Shown here in pieces: positions 11,938-22,718 of a stretch of DNA of 64,000 nt. Each line of letters opens with the position of its first letter. Position 1 is the first letter of the stretch. The notes beneath the pieces are model-generated. The model did no database searches and was not told the DNA's origin. It saw nothing but the letters and a program-made list of their open reading frames with translations. The DNA is from Phaeosaccion multiseriatum (Eukaryota; Ochrophyta, other classes), in contig OZ218953.1 of the NCBI GenBank assembly GCA_965112735.1, positions 5,518,001-5,582,000 on the forward strand, in the 5' to 3' direction. Both the position numbers and the translations under genes were made by a program.

Positions 11938-13223
11938 ATGGTGCAAGCGTGCGTCGTGCTTGCGTTAGGCCTGGGATTGCCCATGGCGTTGAGCTGGTGG
12001 AGCCACTGGCAGAGCTTCGGTCATATCAATGCAACGGCGTGGAGTCTGATTGGCTTTCTCTTGGTGAACAGCCTCATTTGCCTGTGGGAACTTTGTTTGT
12101 TCTACAAGTACGACTTCATACGCAGCGTATACCAGAAAAGACTGAAGGACGGAACGGTCAAGGTGCGTAGAAGCATGAAAATATAGCCTTGGCAAGTGTG
12201 CTCCACGGACCTTGAGGCGTTTCTTGAGGCTTTGAGGGCCGATTGGTGGTTTGTCGGGATCAACTGCTTCTGAGAACATCCTCCTCCTCCTCCTCCTGCT
12301 GCTGCTGCTGCTCCTCCTCCTCCTGCTGCTGCTGCTGCTGCTGCTCCTGCTCTTATTCTCTTCAGAGCCCAACTGAACCTCTAATCCTGTTCAAGTCGTG
12401 CGGCGTGCGGCAAGTATTCTCCCCTTCGTTTTGGGCCTACATTTGGATAGACTACACACGCTGGGACCCTGCCTATGCCGACTGCTTCAGCTTTGGCTGG
12501 GCAATTGACGTGGGCAATGGGCACTCTACGCTGGTGCCGTCTGTGGTCATGCTCGTGTCCATCCTCTCGCCTGTGTTCTCCCCCAAGGCCACGGGCATAC
12601 TCGGCTGTCTGCTCTTCTGGCAGGTGCGGTAATGGGGGATCGACTGCATGTGTGGCCCAAAGCATCGACTAACGCCCTCAGCATGTGCGCTTCACACGCT
12701 CTCACACGCTCTCCTCCCAAGCACTTGCTACCCTGCTTGCCTGGTGCCTTCCTCGATAACTCCATGATTGCCCTCAACCTCTTGAGAACCGACTGCTGCC
12801 GCTGCTCTTCTCTGCCTGCCCCGCAGACCATGTACGGCACCATCCTGTACTTTCTTGCCTTTGTCAAGAACGGCCGAATAAAGGTACGAGTGAGAGGAGA
12901 GGTGCGGCTTCACGCACAGGCTTATGCATCTACAGTGGACGCTACCCGTCACGCCAGGGAATGGCAACTCTCGTTGGTGTGCCCATACACCGTGTGTCCC
13001 GCCCGCCTGCCCCTCCTCTCAACCTCCTGGAGGAGCAGTCCCTCCCACCCGTCTCAACCTCTCCCACCCTCCTCTCCTCCCCTCCCATCCCATCCAGGAA
13101 ACCGACGGCGCGGGGCTGTTACTGGTTGTGTGCAGCAACATCATCTGGATCGTGTTCCCCGCGCTGGGCCTCAAGGCGTGCTGCACCGCCATTATGGAGG
13201 ACTCCTTCCGCGTGCTGCAATGA
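11938..13223 (+). CDS. Multi-pass membrane protein of unknown function, 221 aa
   Basis: Four exons, all phase 0: 11938..12162, 12366..12623, 12827..12883, 13098..13223. Donors are GTGCGT, GTGCGG and GTACGA. The protein is hydrophobic, with about five likely membrane segments: an N-terminal VVLALGLGLPMALSWW, a second at SLIGFLLVNSLICLW, then VVMLVSILSPVF, a segment across the exon 2/3 junction (LLFWQTMYGTILYFLAFV), and GLLLVVCSNIIWIVFPALGL. Between segments 2 and 3 is a compact loop, FWAYIWIDYTRWDPAYAD, followed by SFGWAIDVGNG; this is the most motif-like part. The topology loosely recalls EXPERA-type proteins (EBP, TMEM97), but I do not see that family's defining residues, so I assign no function. 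Intron 1 carries a CTC/CTG run at about 12281..12352. The ATG at 11938 is the first in frame and opens the hydrophobic N terminus. It faces the LRRIQ-like gene head-to-head and ends tail-to-tail with the SAP protein. Confidence 0.8.
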
Positions 13224-13874
13224 CCCAATCCAATGACATGGACAAGGGCAAGAAGAGCGTGGCGTAGAGTAGGGTCCTTTGTCTCTACCGAGCACCCTAC
13301 TTAGCTACTCGCGCGCTCAAATACATTTACCCTATACACCCTCCTTTTGAGCATGAGCTGTCTGTATCCAAAATGTGTGCTAAGTATCGTACATATAAAA
13401 TATAGTATCTAAGTCACAGAAAAAAACTTTGCCTTGCCGTGAATATATATAATCCTTCGCCCGAAGGGCTGCGTAAGTATATAAAAATCGCCGCAAAAGC
13501 CCTGCCGCCGTGTCACCCTTTCTCCTTTGCTTACTTGTTATAGTCAAGTCAGTCGTACGTGCGGGTGGCCCCAACCAACGCACCTGGGCCTCTCCTCGGT
13601 CAGTTCTTCCCTCGACTCAACCTGGAGACCCCGGTACAACACTAAAATAAAATCATTTCCTTTCCTCACCTCCTCTTCCTCCTCCTCTCCTTCGTTCCCA
13701 GCCCTTGCTCGGGGTGTCCCTCGACTCAGTATCCCCGCTGCCCCCTGAAGCCTCGCCTCTCCTGCATCCAGCTTGGGGGTCAACTGAACTGAAGTGAGCT
13801 AAAGTGAGGCCCTGTGCTCTCCAGCCCCGTGCCCCGTATGCCCAATGCCATAGCCTCCTGCGTGCCCATATGCC
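13224..13874. other. Convergent 3' region, membrane protein / SAP protein
   Basis: About 650 bp between two facing stop codons, with no supported gene. An AT-richer stretch at 13311..13500 has TATATAAAATATAG and GAATATATATAAT and probably holds the plus-strand gene's 3' end. Short GAACTGAAGTGAGC-like direct repeats lie near 13785..13808. Poly(A) sites cannot be fixed from sequence. Confidence 0.6.
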
Positions 13875-15409
13875 CTATGCCATAACCTCCTGCAGCCTCC
13901 CCACGAGGTCCGCCTTCTTGCCAGTGCCCGGCACGTCCTTCTGCTTGCAGAGCTCGCGCAGCTGCTTTACAGTCATCTTCATGAGGCTTGCCGCGTCTCC
14001 CCCCGAGGAGGCCGCTGCGGGTGCCTTTGCTGCGGGCGCCTTTTTTGCGGGCGCCTTTTTTGCTGGCGTCTTTGCGGCTGGCGCCTTTGCTGCTGGTGCT
14101 GCTTGTACTGCTGGTGACCGTACCGCTGGTGCTGGTGCCTTCGGTACTGGTGCTGACACCGATGCCTTCGGTGCTGCTGCTGGTGCTGCTGCTGCTGCTG
14201 CCACCGATGCTGCTGGCGCCCCTGCTCCCCCCTTCCCTGCCTTGGCCTCCTTCTCCAACTCCGCCACCGCTGCTTGCATGACGGACAGCTGCCCCCGCAG
14301 CGTCTTGATCACCTCCAGCGCCGACGTCACTTGCCCCTCCGCGGCCTGCAGCCTCGCGTCTCTGTCGTCGCCTTCTCTCCTCAAGGAGTCCTGCTGCTTG
14401 CTCTGCTGGGCCAAGGTCTGCTGAAGCCTCACCTCGAGCTCCTTGGCCACCGACTGGTACTCAGCATTCTGTTGCATCGTCCTGTCCACGAGGGCCTTCA
14501 TCTTGGCCATAGCCTCGTCCTGGGCCTTTAGTGTACTTTCCCGCTCCTCCGCCGCCTCAAGCGCGCTGCGCAGGGAGACTGCCACAGTCTTGGCCTCCTC
14601 TGCTTCCTTCGTTACGGCCTGCAGCTTGCTCTGCAGTACTGCGGATTCCTCGCTTTGCTTCTGCTGCTGAGCGCTAATGCTGGCGCTGCTGGCGCTGCTC
14701 GCGCTCTTGGCCTTCTCAAGCTCTCGCGCTGCAACCTGGGCAGAGGCCTTGGCCTCCTCTGCTTCCTTCTGAGCGGTCTGAAGCTTGCTCTGCAGTACCG
14801 CGTAGTCCTCGCTTTGCTTCTGCTGCTGAGCGGCGCTGCTTGCGCTCGTGGTCCTCTCCAGCTCTGCCGCCGCGAGCAAGCACACCTCCTCGGCTTCCTC
14901 CTTGGCGGCCTCCAGCTTGCGCACCAACAGGTCCGCGGCCTCTTTGTCCGCCTGCAGCGCCTGCAGCTGCTTGTCCTTCTGGGCAATCGTCTCGGAAGCC
15001 TGCTCGTCCTTCTGGGCAAGCGCCGCAGCCGCCTCCTCGGCCTTCTTGTTGGCGGTGTCTAGCTGCTGCTGCAGAAGGGCCATCGCCTCCTTGTCAGCCT
15101 GCAGCCCCACACAACCGAAGTGAGAGAAGGGGAAAGAAGTGAGGGATCGCAGCAAGTCTAGACCCGTCTGTTGTGACGTGATGTGGCGTGCAAAATTGAA
15201 TTTGACCGGAGTACTGCTACGATCGTCCGAACGCAAGTACCCACACACTCACCTCAGCAACGCTCTTGATTTCCTGCTTCACGGCCTCGTTTTGGGACTT
15301 GAGCACCTTAACCTCCGCTTCGAGCCCTGCGTTCACCGCCTTCAGGGGGTTGGGCGTTATCTTTGCACGGCCGCAGCGCAGCACCGGACAAGAAAAAAGA
15401 GAGAGAACG

Positions 15410-15455
<46 letters not shown>

Positions 15456-16615
15456 AGAGAGATCCGTCAGACAGAGACAGCGCTTCTCGGGCAGCGGTGA
15501 AACCAGCGACGCCGCCCACTTCCCTGCTTTGCATTGCTCGCGCTGGCAGACATGCAGGTACAAGCCGTTCTCTATGGTGTGTGCAGGCCTGCACACTCGC
15601 CTGCACAGTAGAGGACCAACAGCCCACCCTGTCTCTCACCGTTGACTTGGCGGCGCCTTCTTCCAGCGCCTTGCCCGTGGCCTGCACGAAGTCCTCAAAC
15701 TCCTCTCCAATCTTCCCCGCCACCTTGTCGCCCACCTTGGTGCTCGAAAAGACATCAGTCACCACCCGAATAGAAGTCAGGGAAATGTCCCCAAGGGCTC
15801 GCGCCGCCTTCCCTACACTGTTGTCTTGATCCGCCAGATAGAAGCCCAAGCCCCCGCCCAGCACCGCCCCCCACAGGTCTAGGTCTAGGTCTAGGCCGTG
15901 AGCCGCTGCCATGCCCAAAAACAAGCCACTGGCTCCGGCGGCAAAGATCCTGGTGGCGTCCTTCTCAAACGCCTCCCCCCCCTTCTTCGCATTAATGCTC
16001 GGTACAGCAATCACGGCAGCATCCTTATTCTTCTCAGCAGCAGGAGCCCTCTTTTTTACAGCAGAAGTAGCCTTCTTCTTGCTAGCAGCAGTAGTCTTCT
16101 TCTTCTTCTCAGCAGGAGCCTTCTTCTTTACAGCAACAGCCTTCTTCTGTTCAGCAGCAAGCGCAGCAAGCTTCCTCTGCATTACCCCAGTCGCCACCTT
16201 TACGTCTTCTGCCGATTTCGCTGCCTCCAACCTCAAGATGCAGAGTCCTGCCCGTCCACCAGCGCAGCTTCTGCTCCGTAAGGTCCCCACGCTGTTCCCA
16301 CAAGACAAGCGAGGAAAAAAGAGATGAGAATTACACATTTTTAAAGTGTGGGGAGACATCTTTCAGAAGCCGCAAGTACGAGGACAACACACGCAAGCAC
16401 GAGGACGACACTAACCTTCTCTGCAAGACCCGGCTGCTGCTGCCGCTCCTGCTGCTGCACCCTTCTCGGCCTACTCTCTTCTCCCCGACATTGCCAACTG
16501 CCACAGGGCCGCAACAGGCACCTGGTGAGAGGAAGGCATCCACTGCCGCGGGGCCTGCAACGCACACCACTACTGCCAAGGCAGTCCACGCTGCAGGCCT
16601 CACTCGTTGCACCAT
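13875..16615 (-). CDS. Plastid-targeted, membrane-anchored coiled-coil protein with C-terminal SAP domain, 727 aa
   Basis: Four exons: 16615..16416, 16291..15640, 15360..15253, 15098..13875; the phases fit exactly. Residues 1-27 are a signal peptide ending VDA, and the next residue is Phe (FLSP), the ASAFAP-type cleavage site of proteins sent to complex red plastids. Residues about 116-156 are a Lys/Ala-rich basic patch (KKKAPAEKKKKTTAASKKK). Residues 182-198 and 204-219 are two Gly-rich hydrophobic stretches likely to sit in a membrane. Heptad-type coiled coil with repeated AQKEAEEAKASAQ-like units fills about 285-640. A histone-H1-like Ala/Lys/Pro segment (AKTPAKKAPAKKAPAAKAP) precedes a SAP domain in the last 35 residues (MTVKQLRELCKQKDVPGTGK, then DLVGRLQEVM). 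SAP domains bind DNA or RNA. Membrane plus coiled coil plus DNA binding recalls plant MFP1/PEND nucleoid anchors, but that role is inferred. The ATG at 16615 is preferred over 16678 because it puts the hydrophobic core at the N terminus. Confidence 0.85.
15403..15462. repeat. (AC)n/(AG)n tract in intron 2 of the SAP gene
   Basis: A short CA run followed by an AG run, interrupted near 15450 by GGGAGGGAGAG. On the gene's strand it is a CT-rich run about 50-100 bp upstream of the exon 3 acceptor. Confidence 0.9.
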
Positions 16616-16992
16616 CGCCCCGCCTGCTCCTCCCCGTGGTATGCCTAACACCTCCTCCCCCCTAAGACCCCCCCACACTTCGGATCAATTTTTTTTTCTT
16701 CCCTTTTACAAATCGAATAGGACGTCCGTTAAGTCCATCTTTTTCCTCTCCTCCCCCACGTGCTCGCTCCCAGCTGGGCGTGCTTCCCTATATAGGCTAT
16801 GGTTGAACTTCGCGAAAACGTACTCGGAGCAAGATGTGCAGCTGGACCCAAACAAACCCCGGGGGGGAATGATCGTTGAGTGCCATCCTTCCGCCATCAA
16901 ACTGAAATGCTTGCTTGACCCGGCCCCCCCTTCCCTTTCTCTAAGTTGGGAAGACAAGGCTGTTGTTGGCTGCTTAGGGACTGTAGAATACC
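16616..16992. promoter_or_regulatory. Divergent promoter, SAP plastid protein (-) / MMSDH (+)
   Basis: A 377-bp interval between two start codons. It contains a G-box CACGTG at 16757..16762, a TATA-like CTATATAGG at about 16788..16796, and ATCAAACTGAAATGC near 16897..16911, about 90 bp before the MMSDH ATG. It also has a T run at 16688..16696 and a G run at 16860..16867. The element assignments are by pattern only. Confidence 0.6.
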
Positions 16993-17265
16993 ATGAGTGC
17001 AGCGGACGAGGACAACGTCGTTTGCGATAACTTGATTGGGGGAGAGGTGCTTGCTCCGTCCTCCGGCTCTTACCTGGACATTTGCTCCCCAGCAGAGGGG
17101 CGCGTTGTTGGGAAGGTTGCTTTAAGTACAGAGGAGGATGTTAGCAAGGCTGTGGAGGCTGCCAGCCTCGCGCTGGTATCCTGGAGCGCGCTCACCGTCA
17201 AGGTAGGGAGGCGCTTGATGATGTTCAAAGAAGCTTGGCTGTCCCTTCAACACCCGATACTTGTT

Positions 17266-17298
<33 letters not shown>

Positions 17299-20123
17299 CT
17301 TCCTTCCCTCCCTCTCCTCGTGCTTGCGCCAGGCAAGAGCAGCAATCATGTTTCGTTTCCAGCAGCTGATTGAGAAGAATGCGGACGAGCTGGCGGATCT
17401 GGTGAGAGCTGTAGACGCTCCTCTCTTTCCCGAATGTCCTTTCCTTTCCTCACATACACCTTTTGCTCCAAAACAGGTGGTGTTAGAAAATGGGAAAAAT
17501 AAAGCAGAGGCCCTCGCTTCAGTGGCCAAGGCCAACGAGACCGTGGAGTGGAGCTGCTCTCTTCCCAACCAGTACAAGGGCAGCTGCCTCCAGGTAGGAC
17601 TTTTCACCACTCACTGCTGGACACAATATACAATATGTGTGAATCTTGACGTACCATCATGCCCTGTCCATTCGCCGGCTCATGCTTGTTTATGCTCCTG
17701 TGACGACTGCTTGGCTGCGTAGGTGTCGCGCGGGATCGACTGCAGAGACGTCCGAGAGCCGCTTGGTGTGGTGAGTGTAGACGTCGCTCAGAGGAAAGGG
17801 AATGAGGTCGGCGAAAGGGCTGAGGGTGGCCGACGGAGATGGTTCGCCCTGTTCTCTCCAGCAAACTGGGCCACAACGAAGAACAGCTGCAAACGATACT
17901 GCCTTTGTTCTCTTTGCCTCTCTATCTTCCACAGGTTGCTTGCATAGTGCCCTTCAATTTCCCGATCATGTAAGTGCTCAGCGTGGATGCAAGAGAGCTT
18001 TTGTCATCGTGCCGCACGCCACATACAGGGCACAGAGCCCTGACCCCCCCCCCCCCCTGTCTGGCAGGGTGCCGATGTGGACGTGCCCCATCGCGCTCAC
18101 AGCTGGCAATTGCGTGATTCTCAAGCCCTCCGAGAAGGTGAGGCGTGTCTGTCTCTGTGCGTGCTGCGCCTCTCTCTCTCTCCTCCTTGTCGGCCTTCAA
18201 GCTGAGCAAGCACCGTGCAATCACCGAACCCGCCTGAGCCTCCGACTCTCCAACGCTGCCCCCGGTGGACACCACGCCTTGCCCCCGCCCGTCCGGCTAC
18301 CCTTCGGCGTATTTCCCTTGCTTTCCTTGACCGCTGCTCTACCTCCGCCCGTTTCCCTGCTTAATCCACTGCCCCTGCTACTCCTTACCCATCTACCCGC
18401 CTGTGTTTCCCTTCCCTTCCTCTTAAGGTGCCAATGACCATGCGGCGTGTGTCCGAACTTCTCATCGAGGCGGGCATCCCTCCCGGCGTATTCCAGATTG
18501 TCAACGGGACCAAGACAGTGGTGGAGGCTCTGTGTGACCACCCCAGTGTGGAAGCCGTGAGCTTCGTGGGTTCCAGTAAGGTGGCTGAGATCGTGGCGCA
18601 GCGCTGCTCGAAGGGGGGCAAGAGGTGTCTGGCCTTGGGGGGCGCAAAGAACCACCTCGTCGCCCTCCCGGACTGCAACCACGAGGTGAGAGAGGAGGAT
18701 TTGTAACACAAGAAGGGCACTCGCTTCGTATGGAATGCATAGGAGTGCTCACTGGCCCGCACCACGCCACGGTGGTGGTAGCTGGAGCTTCGTGAGCTTC
18801 CCTTCCTTTCCCTTGCTTCGCCAACCCCACACCTCGCCTCCCGCCTCCCACACCCCATCACTCAGGAGGCGGCCAAGGACATCGTGGCTTCTTTCTGCGG
18901 GTGCGCGGGGCAGAGGTGCATGGCGGCGAGCGTGCTCATCCTCGTTGGAGACACGGGGGATCTCCTAGAGAGAGTGCTCAGTGCTGCCAAGGGGCTGAAG
19001 GCAGGCACGCAGGCGGGGGACGTGGGGGCCGTGATTGATGCAGACAGTCAGAGGAGGATATTGGGCTTTATACAAGACGCAAAGAGCGACAAGGACGTTG
19101 AGGTGAGTGAGTGCGTGCGTGCGTGACAAAAGAAAGAATGGAGGAGGTCTCGAAAGACTCGCCCTGCTTGTTGTGGAGAGAGCACAGAGAGACCCGCGCG
19201 CGGCTGGAGCGCAATTCGAAGGTCCTGACGGGAGGCATGCAGACCGCCGTGGTTAGACTCTCCCTGACACTGAAGCTGGTACTGTCAAATCCATGACCCG
19301 CCCGACTCGTGCCCCTTCCCTTCCCCTTTGTGTCCGCGCTGCAGGTCCTCCTCGACGGCTCATCGTGGAGCACTCGCTCGCCAGGCACATGGGTGGGCCC
19401 CACTGTCCTGCTGCACGCCACACGAGAGGGCAGGGCCTTGCACGAGGAGATCTTCGGGCCCGTGCTGAGCGTGCTCAGGGTGGGGAACTGGCAAGAGGCC
19501 CTTGCCATCGAGAGAGCGAACCCCTATGGAAATGCCGCCTCCATCTACACATCGGTGGGGGCACACGCTGACTACTTCGCCTCGCGCTTCCGGGCAGGCA
19601 TGATTGGAGTCAACATCGGTGCGTGGGGGAGAGGGAGAGGACACGTGGGTGGGCCATGTGCCATCGCCACTCACTCACTCCCAAAAGGCGCCTTTAGCGA
19701 CACTGCCAGGCCTGTGTTGTTGTGTATGAAGTCATTGTGCTGCAGGAGGTGGCGTAGGTCGGACTGTTGTTCTAACACATTGTCCCCCACTCGCCGCTCA
19801 TCAATCTCGCCCTCCCTTCCCCCTTCCCGCCCCTCCTTGGACTCATCTCACGTGGCGGCGGAAACAAACCAATCATCATCAACGTTGAAGGCGTGCCTGT
19901 TCCCCGAGAGCCCTTCTCTTTCGGCGGCCACAGCAGCACGCTCTCCAAGTACGGGGACATGGACATCACTGGAGAGGGGGCTCTTGACCTCTTCACGCAC
20001 CGCCGCAAGATCACCACCAAGTGGCCCAGCGTGCGTCTCGCTGCGAGCGATGCGAGCTCGACAGGGCAGGGGGCAGGCCTGACACCATGTGATGATGTGG
20101 GCAGCTTCGTGGGGACCATGTGA
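16993..20123 (+). CDS. Methylmalonate-semialdehyde dehydrogenase (acylating), ALDH6 family, 516 aa
   Basis: Ten exons: 16993..17202, 17333..17401, 17477..17593, 17723..17770, 17935..17969, 18068..18137, 18428..18685, 18866..19102, 19345..19618, 19891..20123. The enzyme oxidises (methyl)malonate semialdehyde to propionyl- or acetyl-CoA in valine and pyrimidine breakdown. Family marks are PLGVVACIVPFNFPIMVPMW, NCVILKPSEK (NAD site), FVGSSKVAEIVAQR, the MMSDH-specific ALGGAKNHLVALPD, the nucleophile in GCAGQRCMA (Cys 287), EEIFGPVLSVL, NPYGN, and GVNIGVPVPREPFSFGG across the last junction. Length matches the family. There is no evident mitochondrial presequence: the protein starts MSAADEDN and no in-frame upstream exon was found, so it may be cytosolic or lack an undetected first exon. 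The acceptor before the last exon (GTTGAAG|GC) has a weak pyrimidine tract but is fixed by phase and homology. Confidence 0.92.
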
Positions 20124-20615
20124 TGATGATGTGATTACATGAGGACCCATGAGGGAGGGGCACGTGCCTCTCAGTGGTCACCCGCCTCTGTTGCTGCTGC
20201 CGCCGCTGCTGATCGACGAGACGAGGCGATGAGGGTGCAGGTACAATACATACACGCCTTAAACGGGGGAAGGAGAACTCTTCTCTCGTCACATGGGTCG
20301 ATTCGGCTACTTACTGCAAGACGCGTGTCTTTTGATGCCCTCATGTTACAATGTTCCTAATCGTAAATATGACCTTTGATGTGAAGGGCGAGTTTATATA
20401 TTATAATACTGAATCAGATGCAGCAAAACGGAATCACTCAAGACTCAAAACGTCATTGCCAACTGTTTCGCTTCCAACGGATTGAGGCTGGGGGGCGCGG
20501 CCTGGAAAGACCATTCTATAGTGCTGGTCAAACTCCGCCGCAGCCCTTCCCTAATTACTCCCTCGACAACCGCCAAAGCTTCTCTTCCTTCCAACTAACG
20601 ACGAATCAAAACAAC
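20124..20615. other. Convergent 3' region, MMSDH / actin
   Basis: About 490 bp without a supported gene. It has an ATGTGATGATG-type short repeat at 20087..20134 (overlapping the MMSDH 3' end) and an AT-rich block at 20340..20412 (TTTATATATTATAATACTG), a plausible 3'-end region for both genes. Confidence 0.6.
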
Positions 20616-22387
20616 TTAGAAGCACTTTCGGTGGACGATGCTGGGGCCAGACTCGTCGTACTGAGAGAGGAAGAGAGGGAGGGAGGCAGCAGGCAGACAG
20701 GGAGAGGGAAGGAAAGTGAATCCAACTGTTGCGTTGGAAGACCAAACGAGGACCCACAACCCCAACCCCCACTTGTATTGCTTACCTCGGCCTTGGAGAT
20801 CCACATCTGCTGGAAGGTGGACAGGGACGCGAGGATGGAGCCTCCGATCCACACGCTGTACTTTCGCTCGGGGGGGGCCACCACCTTGATCTTCATGGTG
20901 GAGGGAGCAAGCGCAGTCAGCTCCTTGGTCATGCGCTCACCAATGCCGGGGAACATGGTGGTTCCGCCGGACAGCACAATGTTGCTGTACAGGTCCTTTC
21001 GGATATCCACGTCGCACCGCATGATGGTCTGGAAGGTGCAGTCGTGGATGCCGCTCGCCTCCTTGCCGATGAAGGAGGGCTGGAAGAGCACCTCAGGGCA
21101 GCGGAAGCGCTCGTTGCCAATGACAATCACGTTGCCGTCTGGTAACTCATAACTTTTTTCTAGACTGGAACTCTCGGCCGCCGTCTTGATCTCCTGGTCG
21201 TAGTCCAGTGCCACGTAGGTGAGCTTCTCCTTGATGTCGCGCACGATCTCCCTCTCGGCCGTGGTGGTGAAGGAGTAGCCCCTCTCCGTGAGGATCTTCA
21301 TGAGGTTGTCCGTCAAGTCGCGCCCGGCAAGGTCCAGACGGTTGATGGCGTGGGGCAGGGCGTATCCCTCGTAGATGGGCACGGTGTGGGACACTCCGTC
21401 ACCGGAGTCCAGCACGCACCCGGTGGTACGTCCAGAGGCGTACAGAGAGAGCACGGCCTGGATGTTCACGTACATGGCGGGCACGTTGAACGTCTCGAAC
21501 ATGATCTGCGTCATGCGCTCTCTGTTGGCCTTGGGGTTGAGCGGCGCCTCCGTCAGCAGCACGGGGTGCTCCTCGGGGGCCACACGCAACTCGTTGTAGA
21601 AGGTGTGATGCCAGATCTTCTCCATGTCGTCCCAGTTGGTCACGATACCGTGCTCAATGGGGTACTTGAGGGTGAGCACTCCACGCTTGGACTGGGCCTC
21701 GTCTCCAACGTAGGCGTCCTTCTGGTCCATGCCCACCATGATTCCGGGGTGCTTGGGGCGACCCACGAGGGAGGGGAACACGGCGCGGGGGGCGTCGTCA
21801 CCGGCGAAACCGGCTTTGCACATTCCGGATCCATTGTCCACCACCAGTGCTGTTTGCAATGAAGTGGGGCGGGAGGGAGGAGCCGGGCAGGCCGGGGAGA
21901 GGAGAATATTTTGAAGAACCGTGAGTTTTTGTCGTTGGAAAAAATGACGCTACCAGGCAAGGAGGAGCATGAAGGAGGAAAGAGCAAGACCCAGGACCCA
22001 GGCCAGATCCACTGCACAAGAGAGATGAGGCCTGCTGTGGGAACTCTATTGGGGGGATGAGCTCTCATCCCACCCCGTCTCAGACCGAAAACAAACGATT
22101 CCAGCGGAGAGAACAAAACAACAGAAACTGGGCCAGCCTCTTCTCCAAAACGCTAAAGCCCGTACGCCAACCCGCCCTTCCCCGAGTATGCACGCCCTTC
22201 CGCCGCCTGCGCGCCCCCATAATCAACTCAGAGCGCTAACTCCTTGGCCGGCGCTCCTGAGTTGGCACGGTCAGAGAACGGTGGTCTTCTTTGAAACACC
22301 AACAGCCAAACGTCGACTCCCACCCACGACAACCGCGCGGCCTTGTCAGGTGCACTCCCCCTCACCTTGCACTTCGTCGTCCGCCAT
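20616..22387 (-). CDS. ACT: Actin, 376 aa
   Basis: Three exons: 22387..22366, 21849..20786, 20660..20616. Exon 1 encodes only MADDEVQ plus one base. It is separated by a 516-bp 5' intron from the main exon, which starts within [27 protein letters not shown]. The last exon encodes [14 protein letters not shown] and the stop. Residues for nucleotide and metal binding are all present ([10 protein letters not shown], the [20 protein letters not shown] phosphate loop, [14 protein letters not shown]). Length and sequence are those of a canonical cytoplasmic actin. A main-exon-only model would start at TTG near 21859 and miss the true N terminus; the tiny first exon fixes this. The early long intron matches the usual habit of actin genes and may hold regulatory elements. 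Confidence 0.97.
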
Positions 22388-22718
22388 GCTGCTTTGTGTT
22401 ATGTTACAAGGCTGGCTGCTGTTTTCTCTATCTTATGACTTCGCTTCCTCGATCAAGCGAAAACCAGGGGGGCAAGTCCCACCCACCCGGGGCTTCGGTG
22501 GAATTCGAAACTGAAACTGGCGCGGAGATGAAGAAGCTGAAACTTGAAACTTTTTTTTATGCCTCTCTCCTCCATTTTCCCTGAAGTACCCTTGTCTCCT
22601 CCTCCCCCTCCTTCGGGCCCAATAGCGCGCTATTGGTACGCATCAATAGCTACTAGCGTCCCGGCTGGCGCCGGCAAATAGGTGGTACGAAACGAAAAAA
22701 GGGGAGAAAATTGAAAAT
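22388..22718. promoter_or_regulatory. Actin upstream region, with LRRC49 3' end
   Basis: 331 bp between the actin start (transcribed leftward) and the LRRC49 stop. It contains GAAACTGAAACTGG at 22507..22520, CTGAAACTTGAAACTTT at 22537..22553, and a perfect 18-bp palindrome at 22619..22636 that pairs a CCAAT box with its inverse ATTGG. LRRC49 3' sequence must also end here. Confidence 0.6.
22619..22636. promoter_or_regulatory. 18-bp perfect palindrome with inverted CCAAT boxes
   Basis: CCAATAGCGCGCTATTGG is its own reverse complement. It joins CCAAT and ATTGG around a GCGCGC core, about 230 bp upstream of the actin start. CCAAT boxes are NF-Y sites in eukaryotes and GCGCGC resembles an E2F core. 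The role is inferred. Confidence 0.55.

Noticed and set aside
13224-13874. tRNA or small RNA gene in the AT-rich gap
   Set aside because: No cloverleaf or other convincing structure was found by eye.
16331-16678. Longer N terminus for the SAP protein starting at 16678
   Set aside because: The extra 21 residues would place the signal peptide internally; the ATG at 16615 gives a normal signal peptide.
21350-21862. Plus-strand His/Gly/Val-rich frame over actin
   Set aside because: It is antisense to the strongly conserved actin exon.
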